From the NCBI RefSeq assembly GCF_000186345.1, contig NC_014957.1, forward strand, positions 1-56,340: DNA of 56,340 nucleotides. The letters run 5' to 3'. Shown here piece after piece: positions 37,905-47,066 of this stretch. Every line of letters starts with the position of its first letter. Positions within the stretch are counted from its first letter, which is position 1. The translations under genes and the position numbers were made by a program. This stretch comes from Isosphaera pallida ATCC 43644. Its GTDB lineage: Bacteria; Planctomycetota; Planctomycetia; Isosphaerales; Isosphaeraceae. Below the pieces are notes generated by a model. It saw nothing but the letters and a program-made list of their open reading frames with translations. It had not been told where the DNA came from and made no database searches.

Positions 37905-38600
37905 AGGCGATCAATCCCTTCAGGGCGGGGATGCCGTGACGAAGCGTCTCTCTCACCAAGGACGTCACACCGGACCACGCGATGCGATAACGACGCGCGT
38001 CCGGGCGAGGACCCACCCGAGACGAGATTCCCAAATCGAAGACGTTCGTCAGATGGGACGAGTAGAGAGAGGCGGTGGGGACCGTCGATCCCGGTTGATT
38101 CCTGTTCGTCACACACCCCCAGTACACGTTCGCACGACGCGAAGGAGCAGGTTCAACGCGGCCGGGGCGGCGAGGTATGACGGGCCGCGGTGGGGTTTGC
38201 GCTTCCTTCGTCGTCAGCAGGGGGATCAGTTGGTCCGGCAAGTTGGCTTGGTTTTGCAAACCCTTGCCACACCGTTTCCGAGCGTCGGCTCTTGGTTATC
38301 GGAAACCCCGTGGGCCTTGTCAACCACTTCCCATCCACCCCTTACAAGGCGATCGTTCCTAACGTCTTACCGGGACGTGGATTTCGTTCTCCGTTTTTTG
38401 CCTCGATCGGTTCCAATTTTCCGGGTCACGCCTGGGGGCTGGTGGGTTCGGGTCGGCCCCCTGGGGCCGGCTGCCCAACCCAAGGTCTGGTGAGGACGCC
38501 CCCCAACCGGTTATGATCACGGCTCGGGAGAGTCCCCACCCGCCGCGTTGCGGCGCGGCGTCTTCGGCAACTCGGGCGCACTACGACCACGACCACGACC
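37905..38600. other. Divergent intergenic region, 0.7 kb
   Basis: Lies between the leftward ECF sigma gene and the rightward epimerase and should hold both promoters. A CACGAC hexamer repeat (38585-38600) abuts the epimerase start and continues as CACGAT into its coding sequence. The frame at 38190-38516 on the plus strand is open but lacks the GC bias of real genes here. Confidence 0.45.
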
Positions 38601-39566
38601 ATGACCACGATCACCATCGCCACCCCCACGGCGCCGCGTCGCGCGTTGGTGACCGGCGGGGCGGGCTTCATTGGCTCGCATTTGGTCGAGGCGTTGCTGG
38701 CGAGGGGATGGCAGGTTCGGGTCCTGGACAACTTCTCCAGCGGCCAGCTCGCCAACCTCAAGCCGTGGCTGGACCGCATCGAGTTGCTGGAGGGGGACGC
38801 GGCCGATCCGGTCCTGGCGGCGCGGGCGTGCCGGGAGGTCGAGGTGGTCTTCCACCAGGCGGCGATCCCCAGCGTGCCCAAGTCGGTGTTGGACCCCATC
38901 GCCACCCACCACGCCGGCCCCACGGCGACCTTGACGATGCTCCAGGCCGCCCGCGCTGCTGGGGCGCGGCGGTTCATCTTTGCCGCCAGCAGCTCGGCCT
39001 ACGGCGATACCCCCACCTTGCCCAAGCACGAGGCTATGCTTCCACAACCGTTGAGTCCCTACGCCGCCAGCAAGCTCGCCGGCGAACACTATGTGGCCGC
39101 CTTCGCCCGCTCGATGGGGTTGGATGGGGTCTCATTGCGTTATTTCAACATCTTTGGACCCCGCCAGGACCCCTCCAGCCCTTACAGTGGGGTGATCTCG
39201 CGGTTCCACCTGGTCATGAGCCACGGCGCCCCCCCCACCATCTACGGCGACGGCACCCAAACCCGCGACTTCACTGCCGTGGCCAACGCGGTTCACGCCA
39301 ACCTGCTGGCCGCCGACCACCCCCAGGCTCTGCGGGGCGCGGTGCTCAATGTCGGCACTGGTCAACGTACCTCGCTGCTGGACCTAGTGGCCGCCCTCAA
39401 CCGCCTCCTCCAGCTCGATCCGCCGCTCCAACCCCGCTACGAGCCGCCCCGACCCGGCGACATCGCCCACTCCCTCGCCTCACTTGAGCTGGTCCATGCC
39501 ACCCTCGGCTACCAACCCCTCGTCTCCTTCGAGGACGGACTCCGCGCGTTGGTGCAATCCTCGTGA
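38601..39566 (+). CDS. NAD-dependent sugar epimerase (WbpP/GalE-like SDR)
   Basis: Extended short-chain dehydrogenase of 321 residues, most like UDP-hexose or UDP-HexNAc 4-epimerases of the WbpP/GalE group. The NAD-binding motif TGGAGFIGSHL is at about residues 18-28, the catalytic serine lies in AASSSAYGD and the YXXXK pair in YAASKLAGEHY. RYFNIFGPRQDP and the nucleotide-sugar region IYGDGTQTRDFT are typical. It probably makes an epimerised UDP-sugar for the polysaccharide, alongside the dehydrogenase at 18348. The ATG at 38601 fits the domain; the first residues TTITIATPT come from a hexamer repeat that crosses the start. Substrate cannot be fixed from sequence. Confidence 0.92.
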   Translation: MTTITIATPTAPRRALVTGGAGFIGSHLVEALLARGWQVRVLDNFSSGQLANLKPWLDRIELLEGDAADPVLAARACREVEVVFHQAAIPSVPKSVLDPIATHHAGPTATLTMLQAARAAGARRFIFAASSSAYGDTPTLPKHEAMLPQPLSPYAASKLAGEHYVAAFARSMGLDGVSLRYFNIFGPRQDPSSPYSGVISRFHLVMSHGAPPTIYGDGTQTRDFTAVANAVHANLLAADHPQALRGAVLNVGTGQRTSLLDLVAALNRLLQLDPPLQPRYEPPRPGDIAHSLASLELVHATLGYQPLVSFEDGLRALVQSS

Positions 39567-39647
39567 TCTCCAAAGGAACTCACCTCTGGTTGGTCGTCGG
39601 GATGATCCTCTTGGGAACCGATCCTCCCAGCATATTCTTAGGCCAAC

Positions 39648-40319
39648 CTAGGCAAAAAGCCGATTGATTTGATCAAACTCACGGGCGTTGAGGTCACGAA
39701 GCGTAGCAGCAATGTCGCGCACCGCGCGGTCCACCTTGCTCTCCGAGAAATCCATCGCTCTAGCGATGGCCTGATTGGTATACCCATGTGACTTGAGCAG
39801 GGCGATCAGGGGATATTCTGGTCGCTTGCGGGCCAGATGATCCATCCAGAATTCAACGCGGTCCACGGCGGCAGCTTTCACGGCTGGGTCGAGGTCGCGG
39901 GCCAGAATCGCCGGCCCCTCGCCGCCGTTTTGGTCGGCCATCGCGTCGCGCGAGAGGATTGCGACTTGACCGCCCCGCTTGGTAGCGCGTTCCTTGCGGA
40001 GGGCGTCCACGGCCGCCTGCTGGGTCAGTTTCTTGAGTTGAGCGTGCAGCTCGGCGTGATTGGCAATCGGCAGCTGCCCCTCCTTCACGCGGCGGGCAAA
40101 CTGAAACAGGGCGTCTTGGGCAATATCCTCGCCATCGACAAAACCAATGCGACCGCGACGATCAAGCAGCCGGTTGGCGTACCGTCCCAGGAGGCCGGAG
40201 AAGGTTTTGCTGACCCACTCGAACGCCCGGGTTCGACCTTCAAGAAGGTGCTTGAACATCAGGGTGAAGCGATGGGTATAGGAACCACTGGTCAAGCTGG
40301 TGGCGCGGGACGTGTTCAT
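39648..40319 (-). CDS. ECF-like sigma factor, divergent
   Basis: A 223-residue protein with the layout of a small sigma-70-family factor. Region 2: FKHLLEGRTRAFEWVSK, then the polymerase-binding stretch FVDGEDIAQDALFQFARRV and LKKLTQQAAVDALRKERA. Region 4: YPLIALLKSHGYTNQAIA with a recognition-helix-like segment AMDFSESKVDRAVRDI. Region 4 resembles a loose helix-turn-helix rather than the classic form, so the protein may be a planctomycete-specific sigma type. The ATG at 40319 has GAGGATC about 9 bases upstream; the frame extends 84 residues further, but that part is Arg/Pro-rich. Convergent with the epimerase. Targets unknown. Confidence 0.8.
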   Translation of the reverse strand: MNTSRATSLTSGSYTHRFTLMFKHLLEGRTRAFEWVSKTFSGLLGRYANRLLDRRGRIGFVDGEDIAQDALFQFARRVKEGQLPIANHAELHAQLKKLTQQAAVDALRKERATKRGGQVAILSRDAMADQNGGEGPAILARDLDPAVKAAAVDRVEFWMDHLARKRPEYPLIALLKSHGYTNQAIARAMDFSESKVDRAVRDIAATLRDLNAREFDQINRLFA

Positions 40320-40782
40320 CGCCGTGATCCTCGTGGCTGGGTTTGAGGGACGACCGCGTGGCATCCAAACCGGGGGGGACTGTCTCATCTCTTGTCGTCT
40401 TCCGTCAACGACACGACCAAGCGTCACCATCGATCCCCGCCAACCCACGGTGTCCACCACCGCGGCGACGCTTGGATCATTCGGTGGACGTCGCGGCAGG
40501 ACAAGAGGCCTGGTTTGTCGCACGTTCCCGCCTTCGCCACGACGCAGGATTGGGTAGGAGGGGGAGGACAAGTGGGAGTGGGGCCGGGATCGCTGGAGGG
40601 TCCGTCCCAGCAGGGGGGGGGAATTGCGCCCGCCGGGTTGCCCCCTGTTACCGTCGCGCCAGATGGGTCAAGATGGGCCCGCCCACGCCTTGGCGTGACG
40701 TTCGGGTGCGATGACAACGGCGGGCAACGACGTGCGCAGGGGATTTGATTGAATTTCCCTCAAGGGGGAGGAGGCAACGACG
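40320..40782. other. Divergent intergenic region, 0.46 kb
   Basis: Between the leftward sigma gene and the rightward polymerase gene. No gene seen. It ends in a strong purine-rich ribosome site (GGGGGAGGAGG) for the TTG start at 40783. Confidence 0.5.
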
Positions 40783-42342
40783 TTGGGAGGGGAGGCATCC
40801 GTCCAAGCGGGAGAGTGCGGGCAAGGCAGGGCGACACCGCGCGGGGTTCCCCCGGGTTGGGGTTGGCCGCCCGGACCCAAGCCGCCCGAGCCTGGTTGGG
40901 GCGGCCTGGAGGCGTTCGTCCTGCTCCAATTCCTGATTCCTGCCGTGGTCTTTTGGCCGGGTGCCGGTGCTGGCGCGTTGCGGATGGCTTCCCGCGCGGC
41001 GGTCTTTGGCCTGGGCCTGGTGGTCTGGGTGGCGGTGGCGTGGGCCGCCTCCGGTGCGGTGGCCCGCCGCCGCTTGAGTTGGCGGGCCCGTTGGCAGCCG
41101 AGCAGCCCGTTTCCGGCCCGCCACTGGTTGCTGGCCAGCTTGGTTTGGCAACTTGTCATGGTGCTGCACCCCACCACCAACTCGCTGGCCTCCGCGCTGG
41201 CGTCGGTGACCCTGGCCGCCTCGGTCGCCGCCCCGGCCTTCTTCGTGGGACTCGTTGAGGTCACCCCCGCGCGTCTGAAGCGGCTGGTGCTTCTCGTCTT
41301 CGTCACCCAGGCGTTCCACGCTGGCCTCGGGGTCGCCCAGGTGGCCCGGCCCGAGCTCTTCCTGCCCCCCTCGCTCAAACACCCGGAGAACCCCCGTGAC
41401 TTGATTGCCAAGGCCTATGCCTATGTCGATGGCTCGGGCCGGCTGGTGGTCCGGCCCCCCGGCCTCAGCGACCAACCCGGCGCTGCGTCGGCCACCGGGG
41501 CTTCGGCCGGTCTGCTGGGAATGGCCCTGGCGGTGGCTCCGGGGGTCGCGTGGGGGTGGCGTCTGGTTGGTCTTTCGGGGGCAGCCTTGGGCCTGCTGGC
41601 CATTTCGTTTTCAATGGTCCGCGCGGCGCTGGCGGTGGAGCTATTCTGCCTGGCGGCGTTGGTGGGCCTTTGGATTCTCCAGCGCCGAATCCGTCAACTC
41701 GTGGCCTTCGGCGGCGTGGCTGGGTTCGCGGCCCTCGGCGTCCTCACGGTGGTTTTGGCCAGTCCCGCCCGCGGTGCGATTCTGGAGCGGTTCGGCTCGT
41801 TGGTTCGGGACGATCCCTCCAAGCTCTATCAGGAACACCGGGGACGGTTCTTGACCCACACCTTTGAAACGATGTTGGTGGAGATGCCGTTGGGCGGCGG
41901 TCTTGGACGCTGGGGCATGATCCACGTCTACTTCGGCAACCCCAACAGCCTCTCGGGGTCCGAACAATACTGGGTCGAAATCCAGTGGTCCGCCTGGGCG
42001 CTGGATGGCGGCTGGCCGCTGGTGATTCTCATGACGGCCGCCCTCGGAGCAGCCGTCCGCTCCACCTGGCGGGCGGCCCACGACCCCCTGCTGGAGGACC
42101 CGGCGCGTTACTGGTCGGGAGTGATTCTGGCCTGGAACCTCTCGGTGTTGGCGTTGACCTTGAGCTACGTGCCGTTCGTCTCGCCAATGGGGGCCCACTT
42201 CTGGCTTTTAGCCGCCAGCTGCGCCCGTTGCGGACGCACCTGGCCGCCGGTTCCCCCACCCACCTTCCCCCCTCTCGCGGCCAACAGCACAGCGGGGGTC
42301 GCCACCGCGCCGGTCACGGCCGCCCCACCCCAGAACCAGTGA
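40783..42342 (+). CDS. O-antigen ligase/polymerase-like membrane protein
   Basis: A 519-residue inner-membrane protein with about ten hydrophobic segments, most like Wzy/WaaL-type O-antigen polymerases or ligases that join lipid-linked repeat units in the periplasm. Segments include AFVLLQFLIPAVVFW, FGLGLVVWVAVAWAASG, GWRLVGLSGAALGLLAISFS and VAGFAALGVLTVVLAS. A large periplasmic loop lies between about 365 and 405 (THTFETMLVEMPLGGGLGRW), and the RXXL-like stretch after the loop fits the family. The start is TTG, supported by GGAGGAGG with 8-base spacing; no ATG or GTG precedes the first helix in frame. It supplies the polymerase step of the Wzx/Wzy set. Polymerase and ligase cannot be separated by sequence alone. 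Confidence 0.82.
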   Translation: MGGEASVQAGECGQGRATPRGVPPGWGWPPGPKPPEPGWGGLEAFVLLQFLIPAVVFWPGAGAGALRMASRAAVFGLGLVVWVAVAWAASGAVARRRLSWRARWQPSSPFPARHWLLASLVWQLVMVLHPTTNSLASALASVTLAASVAAPAFFVGLVEVTPARLKRLVLLVFVTQAFHAGLGVAQVARPELFLPPSLKHPENPRDLIAKAYAYVDGSGRLVVRPPGLSDQPGAASATGASAGLLGMALAVAPGVAWGWRLVGLSGAALGLLAISFSMVRAALAVELFCLAALVGLWILQRRIRQLVAFGGVAGFAALGVLTVVLASPARGAILERFGSLVRDDPSKLYQEHRGRFLTHTFETMLVEMPLGGGLGRWGMIHVYFGNPNSLSGSEQYWVEIQWSAWALDGGWPLVILMTAALGAAVRSTWRAAHDPLLEDPARYWSGVILAWNLSVLALTLSYVPFVSPMGAHFWLLAASCARCGRTWPPVPPPTFPPLAANSTAGVATAPVTAAPPQNQ

Positions 42343-42786
42343 CCAATGGTTCCCGTCGATCACCACCAACGATGAGGGAGGATCCCCCGTTGCTCGGTGG
42401 CCGCAGCCAGGACGCGGCGCGTTGGTGCCAGCGCGACAGAATCCCCCTTATCAGACCCAAACCCGATTCGCCACCACGATCCCCTCGCTCCCCCCACCCC
42501 CCAACCGTCCCCCCCAAAACGGTCAAGGTGTGAAAGGACGTTCACGCCACATGGACCGATTGGCCGAGCCGGGTCACCCCACTCTCTACGCTCTCCAACC
42601 CTCCCAATCATTCCCACCCGCGCGTTTGACCACGATCTTCGGGGGAGGAATGGGGGTCGGTTTCCCCTGACGCCGACAGGTCGCGGTGGTTCCGGGGCGC
42701 GGATGGCCCGCCAGAGGCCCGAGAATGCTCCAGGAGGCGTTGTTACGACCAGGACGGGGAAAACCCTCTACGCGGTTGCAACGCAC
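42343..42786. other. Convergent intergenic region, 0.44 kb
   Basis: Between the stops of the polymerase and repA genes. I see no gene, no strong hairpin and no repeat of note. Confidence 0.5.
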
Positions 42787-44322
42787 TCAGGAGCCGTCGA
42801 GGAGCCTCAGCAGGTGGCTCTCCAGGATCAGCTTGAGGGTCGGCGCGGCGCGGTGGGGGTCGTTCTGGAGCCGCCGGTAACGCCTCAGCAGACCAGGCTC
42901 GGCCTGACGCAGCGCCTCGTGTTGGACCCGCTCCTGCTCGGCGGGACTCAACGCATTCCAGTAGCGGTCAAGCCGCTCCCGCTCGGCGCGGTCGCGGGCC
43001 TCGCGCTCTTCGATCGCCTTGCGACGGGCCTCCTCCAGGGCCCGTCGCTGCTGAAGCGCCTCCCGCTCCCGACGCTCGCGGTCAGCCCGCGACTCAAAGC
43101 CCCGAGGCGGCGCGTAGTTTTGCCGAATCGAGGCCACCAGGTAGCCCGAGGGACTCTTCGAGACCCGCTTATCCCCCCGCTCCACCAGCCAATCGAAAAC
43201 CTCAAGCTTGGCGTCAAGCTGATCGGGGGGATGATGCAACGCCAGCTCGGCCGCCACCGCCGGCGAGACCCCGCGATCAATCAACGCCTGCTCCTGGGCC
43301 GTTGTCTTGGGACCCACCGCCAGCAAGTCAGCCTCCACCGGCTTGGTCTCCCCCTCCTCCAGCTTCAAGTCCGACCGCCGCTTCAGCGTGATCGTCCAGC
43401 GATTAGGACCCACCTTGGCATAACGCGACGCCCGGTCCATCGGCTCCAAAAACCCCATCTGCTCCAGCTCCTCAAGCGCGGGTTGCAGCTTCTCCTTGAG
43501 CTTGCCATTGTCCTTGTAGTTACGATTGATCCCAACATGCTCACACGCAAATGTTCTCAAATCCAACGTCAAGACCGGCGAATGATGGAAATGCTTTCCA
43601 AGAAAACGGTACATCTGTTGAGACGTGGGATGCCGCAGCTTCAGCAAGATTCGCAGGTCGATGGTGCGCACAAAGCCGGCCTCCAAGCTCTGGAAGAAGA
43701 CCTCGTTCCAAGCGATGTTGGACAGCGACCGGCCCTCCACGCCGTCGTGCAGCTCGAAGTCGTCGATGATGCCAAAGCCCTTGGAGGAATAGGTTTGCTG
43801 GCGGCGTTCCCACCAGGCGTTTTCATACAGCACGAACACGTTGGCCCAGCGCTTCAGCGACAGCTCCAAGCGGGCGTAGGATTGGCCCGAGTTGGGCCAA
43901 CCCAGCACCCTGATGAGCTCCCAACGAGTAAACCATACCCGACGATGGGTGAAATTATTCGAACGCTTTGTTAAGTAAATCAGTCCCAGCAACACCAGGT
44001 TGTCTTGCGCCGAGGGCAGCCCAAACTGCTCCGAGCCCGTCACGGTCACTTTGCGGGTGACTGTGGTGGCGGTCTGCTCGTCACGTACTGGAACCTCCCG
44101 GGTGATCATCGAGACCCCCTTGCGGTCGGTGAGCAGCGTGATGGGCAGCTCCGCCAAGTTCATCTCATCCTTGCCCAGAAGCTCCTCGTCGCCCTCGGTC
44201 CGTGGTTCCTCCCCGCGATCATCCGTCTCCACCCCTTGAGGCACCCTCGACAACCCCTCAGGCCTCATGGTGGGGATCCCTTCACGCTCCTCGGACCCTT
44301 CCCGACCGTCTTGCCATCCCAT
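42787..44322 (-). CDS. repA: Plasmid replication initiator (RepA/RPA family)
   Basis: A 511-residue protein resembling the replication initiator protein A family of iteron plasmids, which binds origin iterons and opens the duplex. The conserved region spans about residues 58-290: LPITLLTDRKGVSM, SAQDNLVLLGLIYLTKRSNN, and winged-helix-like VWFTRWELIRVLGWPNSG followed by YARLELSLKRWANVFVLYEN. SQQMYRFLGKHFHHSP and LKEKLQPALEELEQMGFLEP form a second winged-helix-like part. The C-terminal 100 residues hold an Arg/Glu-rich coiled coil (ALEEARRKAIEEREARDR). The ATG has AAAGG about 12 bases upstream. The iteron array starts 135 bp upstream of the gene, as expected for an autoregulated initiator. Confidence 0.9.
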   Translation of the reverse strand: MGWQDGREGSEEREGIPTMRPEGLSRVPQGVETDDRGEEPRTEGDEELLGKDEMNLAELPITLLTDRKGVSMITREVPVRDEQTATTVTRKVTVTGSEQFGLPSAQDNLVLLGLIYLTKRSNNFTHRRVWFTRWELIRVLGWPNSGQSYARLELSLKRWANVFVLYENAWWERRQQTYSSKGFGIIDDFELHDGVEGRSLSNIAWNEVFFQSLEAGFVRTIDLRILLKLRHPTSQQMYRFLGKHFHHSPVLTLDLRTFACEHVGINRNYKDNGKLKEKLQPALEELEQMGFLEPMDRASRYAKVGPNRWTITLKRRSDLKLEEGETKPVEADLLAVGPKTTAQEQALIDRGVSPAVAAELALHHPPDQLDAKLEVFDWLVERGDKRVSKSPSGYLVASIRQNYAPPRGFESRADRERREREALQQRRALEEARRKAIEEREARDRAERERLDRYWNALSPAEQERVQHEALRQAEPGLLRRYRRLQNDPHRAAPTLKLILESHLLRLLDGS

Positions 44323-44334
44323 TTCTGGAGCCTT

Positions 44335-44418
44335 TCAAAAAAAACAACAACACCACCGCCTTGTTTTGTTTTGTTGTTGTTCGTTTAGCAAGGTTAAAAG
44401 GTTAATACTGTTAACGGC
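44335..44418. other. AT-rich stretch, candidate DNA-unwinding element
   Basis: Runs of A, then TTTTG units (44360-44383), then GGTTAAAAGGTTAATACTG form one of the most AT-rich stretches in a GC-rich plasmid. It lies between the repA start and the iterons, where an iteron origin normally melts. No DnaA box is obvious. Confidence 0.6.
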
Positions 44419-44457
44419 GGCGTAAACCTAAGCCACACAACGACTTACGGAAAATTT

Positions 44458-44720
44458 CCTCCCCGGAATATCGAAAAACCCTCCCCGGAACATCGAAAGA
44501 TCCTCCCCGGAATATCGAAAGTCCTCCCCGGAATATCGAAAAACCCTCCCCGGAATATCGAAAGATCCTCCCCGGAATATCGAATGTCCTCCCCGGAATA
44601 TCGAAGAATCCTCCCCGGAATATCGAAGAATCCTCCCCGGAACATCGAAAACGGCGCGGAAATCCTCCCCAGGATATCGAAAACGGCGCGGAAATCCTCC
44701 CCGGAACATCGAAAACGAAG
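44458..44720. repeat. Origin iterons, 11 copies
   Basis: Eleven direct copies of CCTCCCCGGAAYATCGAA start at 44458, 44480, 44502, 44523, 44545, 44567, 44588, 44610, 44632, 44664 and 44696. The first nine starts are spaced 21-22 bp and the last two intervals are 32 bp, because GGCGCGGAAAT is inserted. Only one copy (44664) differs at the CCGGAA core (CCAGGA). This is very probably the replication origin bound by the adjacent RepA. Confidence 0.93.
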
Positions 44721-44900
44721 GAATTCGTGGACCCCCCTCGGACACGGTCTTGGCATGGGGATTGCATGCGGGGTTTTCGCGTGGGTCGGGAGGGGTCACC
44801 AGACAGGTTGGCGCGGGGGGGCCACAACGAGTCGGAAGCCCCTGTTGGGAGGGGCCGGCGAGTCGGTTGGAGTTCCGCCGTCACCCGGCGGTGTGAGGAC

Positions 44901-45080
44901 ATGAGCATTGACCCGCAAGTGGGTTTGAGGATCGCGCCGCAGCGATCGACCGCCATGACGGCGAACTTGGCCGGGTTGATGGCCAAAGACGGCGTGCGCG
45001 TGGCCGTGGGTCCACACGGTGTGGACGGGACGCCGCCCCCCCTGACCACCCCCCCTGACCCCGACGCGACCCGGTTCTAG
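44901..45080 (+). CDS. Candidate small protein, 59 residues
   Basis: Begins MSIDPQVGLRIAPQ, continues with a helix-like TAMTANLAGLMAKDGVRVAVG and ends in a Pro-rich tail. Third codon positions are mostly G or C, as in the real genes here. GAGGA precedes the ATG, but only one base away, which is too close for a good ribosome site. It lies between the origin and the TPR gene, in the direction of the latter. No family recognised. It may equally be a chance frame. Confidence 0.4.
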   Translation: MSIDPQVGLRIAPQRSTAMTANLAGLMAKDGVRVAVGPHGVDGTPPPLTTPPDPDATRF

Positions 45081-45211
45081 GCTGGGGTGGGGCGGGGGCC
45101 AACCCACGCAGCGCCTCTCGAATCCACCTGCTCTCACGGCCCGAGGGTTCCCCCGCCGTCGTGGGCCAACGTTGGGTTTTGCTCCACCCCCGCGGGAGTG
45201 ACTGCAACACC

Positions 45212-46651
45212 ATGCCCTGGACGCCTCGCCAACTCGTCGCTCCAGCTGGGCTGGGCCGCCACGGCTTCTCCGGGGCCTCCCGCACGCGGGCCAGCCACGC
45301 CATGACCGGGCGCAGCCTGGCGACCGCCTCGCTCCTGGGGGCCCTCGCCGCGTTGTCCTGGTGGGCGGTGGAGCTGGCCAACCTAGAATCGGCCGCCTGG
45401 AAGGCTCGAACCGCCGCCTGGCCCACCCGCGCGGGGACACCGCCCCGCTCCAGCTTGCCCCCCGACGGGTCCAAGGAGGACTTTCCCCCGTCCTCGCCGG
45501 CCGCGGCCACCGTCTTGACGCCGCCCCAGGTCGATGGGTCCCGTGATTCCACCCCAAACCCCCTTCCCCCCCGTCCGCCGGGCGAGGAGGCCGCAGCGCC
45601 CCAGCCCGCCCAAGACGAACACCCCTTCCCCCCCCAGACCGACCCAACCGAGTCCCCCAGCGCCGGGGACGACGCCGCCCCCCGCCTTGATCCCCCCACC
45701 CCTGCCACGTCCGAGACGGCCACACCCACCCCCTCATCCCCCCCGCCCCCTGCCCTTGTTCCACCCTCCACCTCTTCGCTGTCGCATTCCACCTCATGGC
45801 CGTCCCTATCTTCATCTCCATCTCCATCCTCGTCCTCCGACCCTCTGCCTGGCTCCGACAACCCGTGTCCCCCGCTTCATGCTCCATATCATGGGAATAC
45901 ACCGGAATCTCCTTCAACGTTTTCACGTCCTCCAAGTTCAACACCTTTGGCCGTCGATCGTTCCAAATCGCAACGCCCTTCTCCCGCATTGCAACAGGAG
46001 GCGGGGTTGGACGCCGAGTCCGCCGAGTTCCCCCCTGCGCTGCCGGGGTTGGACGTGGCCGCGTTGGGGGAGGCAGAAAAGCGGACGCGCGACATGGTGT
46101 TCGAGATCGACGCGGCCCGCCGCTCCGCCCGCCGCCTCGGTCAACAGGGACGCTGGGACGAAGCGTGGACCGTCATGCGTCGGCTGGTGAGCGTGGAGGA
46201 GTTGCAACCCCCGGCGGAGCCTTCCCGTCTACTGGCACGTCCGCTTCCGCCTTCCTTGCCGGCCGCCGGCCCGTCAACCCCCGCCAGCTCCCAAGTCGCC
46301 GCCGGGTCCAATCCCGCTCCCACCCCCGCTCTTCCCCACGAGCTGCTGGTGGGAATCTGGCATGACCTCGGCGTGATCGCCGGGCGACTCGGACGTTGGG
46401 ACGAGTCCCGAGGCTGGTTCGAACAGGCCTGCCGCTACCAGCCACGCTCGGCCGCGCTGCGTTACGACCTGGCCCTGATCGAGCGGGCCGCCGGCCGGTT
46501 CGACGCTGCGCGTGCACACGTCCACGACGCCCTGAATCTGCTCATGCGTCCTGACCTGACCGAACCCCGCGATCCCAACCAACGCCGCAGGCTACAAACC
46601 GCGCTCGAACGCCTGCGCGACCAGCTCCCACCCCCCTCCCGCCCTCCCTGA
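45212..46651 (+). CDS. TPR protein with membrane anchor and disordered linker
   Basis: About 479 residues from the ATG at 45212; a GTG at 45161 and an ATG at 45302 are alternatives. One hydrophobic helix (SLATASLLGALAALSWWAVEL) near the N-terminus is followed by some 230 residues of Pro/Ser/Thr-rich, probably disordered linker. The C-terminal 170 residues hold TPR-like helices: TRDMVFEIDAARRSARRLGQ with GRWDEAWTVMRRLV, then LLVGIWHDLGVIAGRLGRWD, ESRGWFEQACRYQPRSAALR and AAGRFDAARAHVHDALNLL. The middle of the linker (about 45780-45970) is less GC-rich and its codon use is atypical, so that part may have drifted. No enzyme domain; a partner-binding role is likely. Confidence 0.72.
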   Translation: MPWTPRQLVAPAGLGRHGFSGASRTRASHAMTGRSLATASLLGALAALSWWAVELANLESAAWKARTAAWPTRAGTPPRSSLPPDGSKEDFPPSSPAAATVLTPPQVDGSRDSTPNPLPPRPPGEEAAAPQPAQDEHPFPPQTDPTESPSAGDDAAPRLDPPTPATSETATPTPSSPPPPALVPPSTSSLSHSTSWPSLSSSPSPSSSSDPLPGSDNPCPPLHAPYHGNTPESPSTFSRPPSSTPLAVDRSKSQRPSPALQQEAGLDAESAEFPPALPGLDVAALGEAEKRTRDMVFEIDAARRSARRLGQQGRWDEAWTVMRRLVSVEELQPPAEPSRLLARPLPPSLPAAGPSTPASSQVAAGSNPAPTPALPHELLVGIWHDLGVIAGRLGRWDESRGWFEQACRYQPRSAALRYDLALIERAAGRFDAARAHVHDALNLLMRPDLTEPRDPNQRRRLQTALERLRDQLPPPSRPP

Positions 46652-47066
46652 TCCAGCGCAACCCCCCATTTTCAACCGCCACCCGCTTGACCTCAGCCGA
46701 GGCGCGGTTTAAGTTAAGCTTGGACCTTTGACAATCCGGCATGTTCCTGCAAGACCCTCCCCACAAGCGAGGGGACAGCGTGATGCTGAACAAGGTTCGG
46801 TTTGTCTCACGGCTGGCATTGCGAGCGGTTCCGACGACATCCCAGCTGTCTTGAATGAATCGGTCGCAACCTTCAGACTCCCAAGCGGTTGCGTCAACGA
46901 TCCCCGAGTGGAGCCACCAGCAACCTCTCGCGTTTCGCAATTTCCTCTCCCGCTGAGAGTTGCGTCGTCGCCTTCGCTCGGACGGTTGACGTTGAGTCCT
47001 CAGCGTGACGGACCGCTCGCAAATTGATCCGGGGGATGTGATCCGATAAGGAGTTAGGACGACTCC
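46652..47066. other. CRISPR leader region
   Basis: Gene-free DNA directly left of the first repeat. The array's degenerate repeats are at the far right end, so new spacers should be added here and transcription should run rightward from it. I could not pick a promoter; the best -35-like element, TTGACA at 46728, has no matching -10. Confidence 0.55.

Noticed and set aside
38190-38516. A 108-residue plus-strand frame before the epimerase
   Set aside because: Third positions are much less GC-rich than in neighbouring genes and no domain is seen.
5681-42683. A shared 21-base block (20 identical), TTCCCCTGACGCCGA-like, at 5682 and 42662
   Set aside because: In a GC-rich 56-kb sequence one such pair is close to chance expectation and the flanks do not match well.
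46728-46756. TTGACA as promoter for the CRISPR array
   Set aside because: No -10-like sequence at 16-18 bases, and it is 340 bp from the first repeat.
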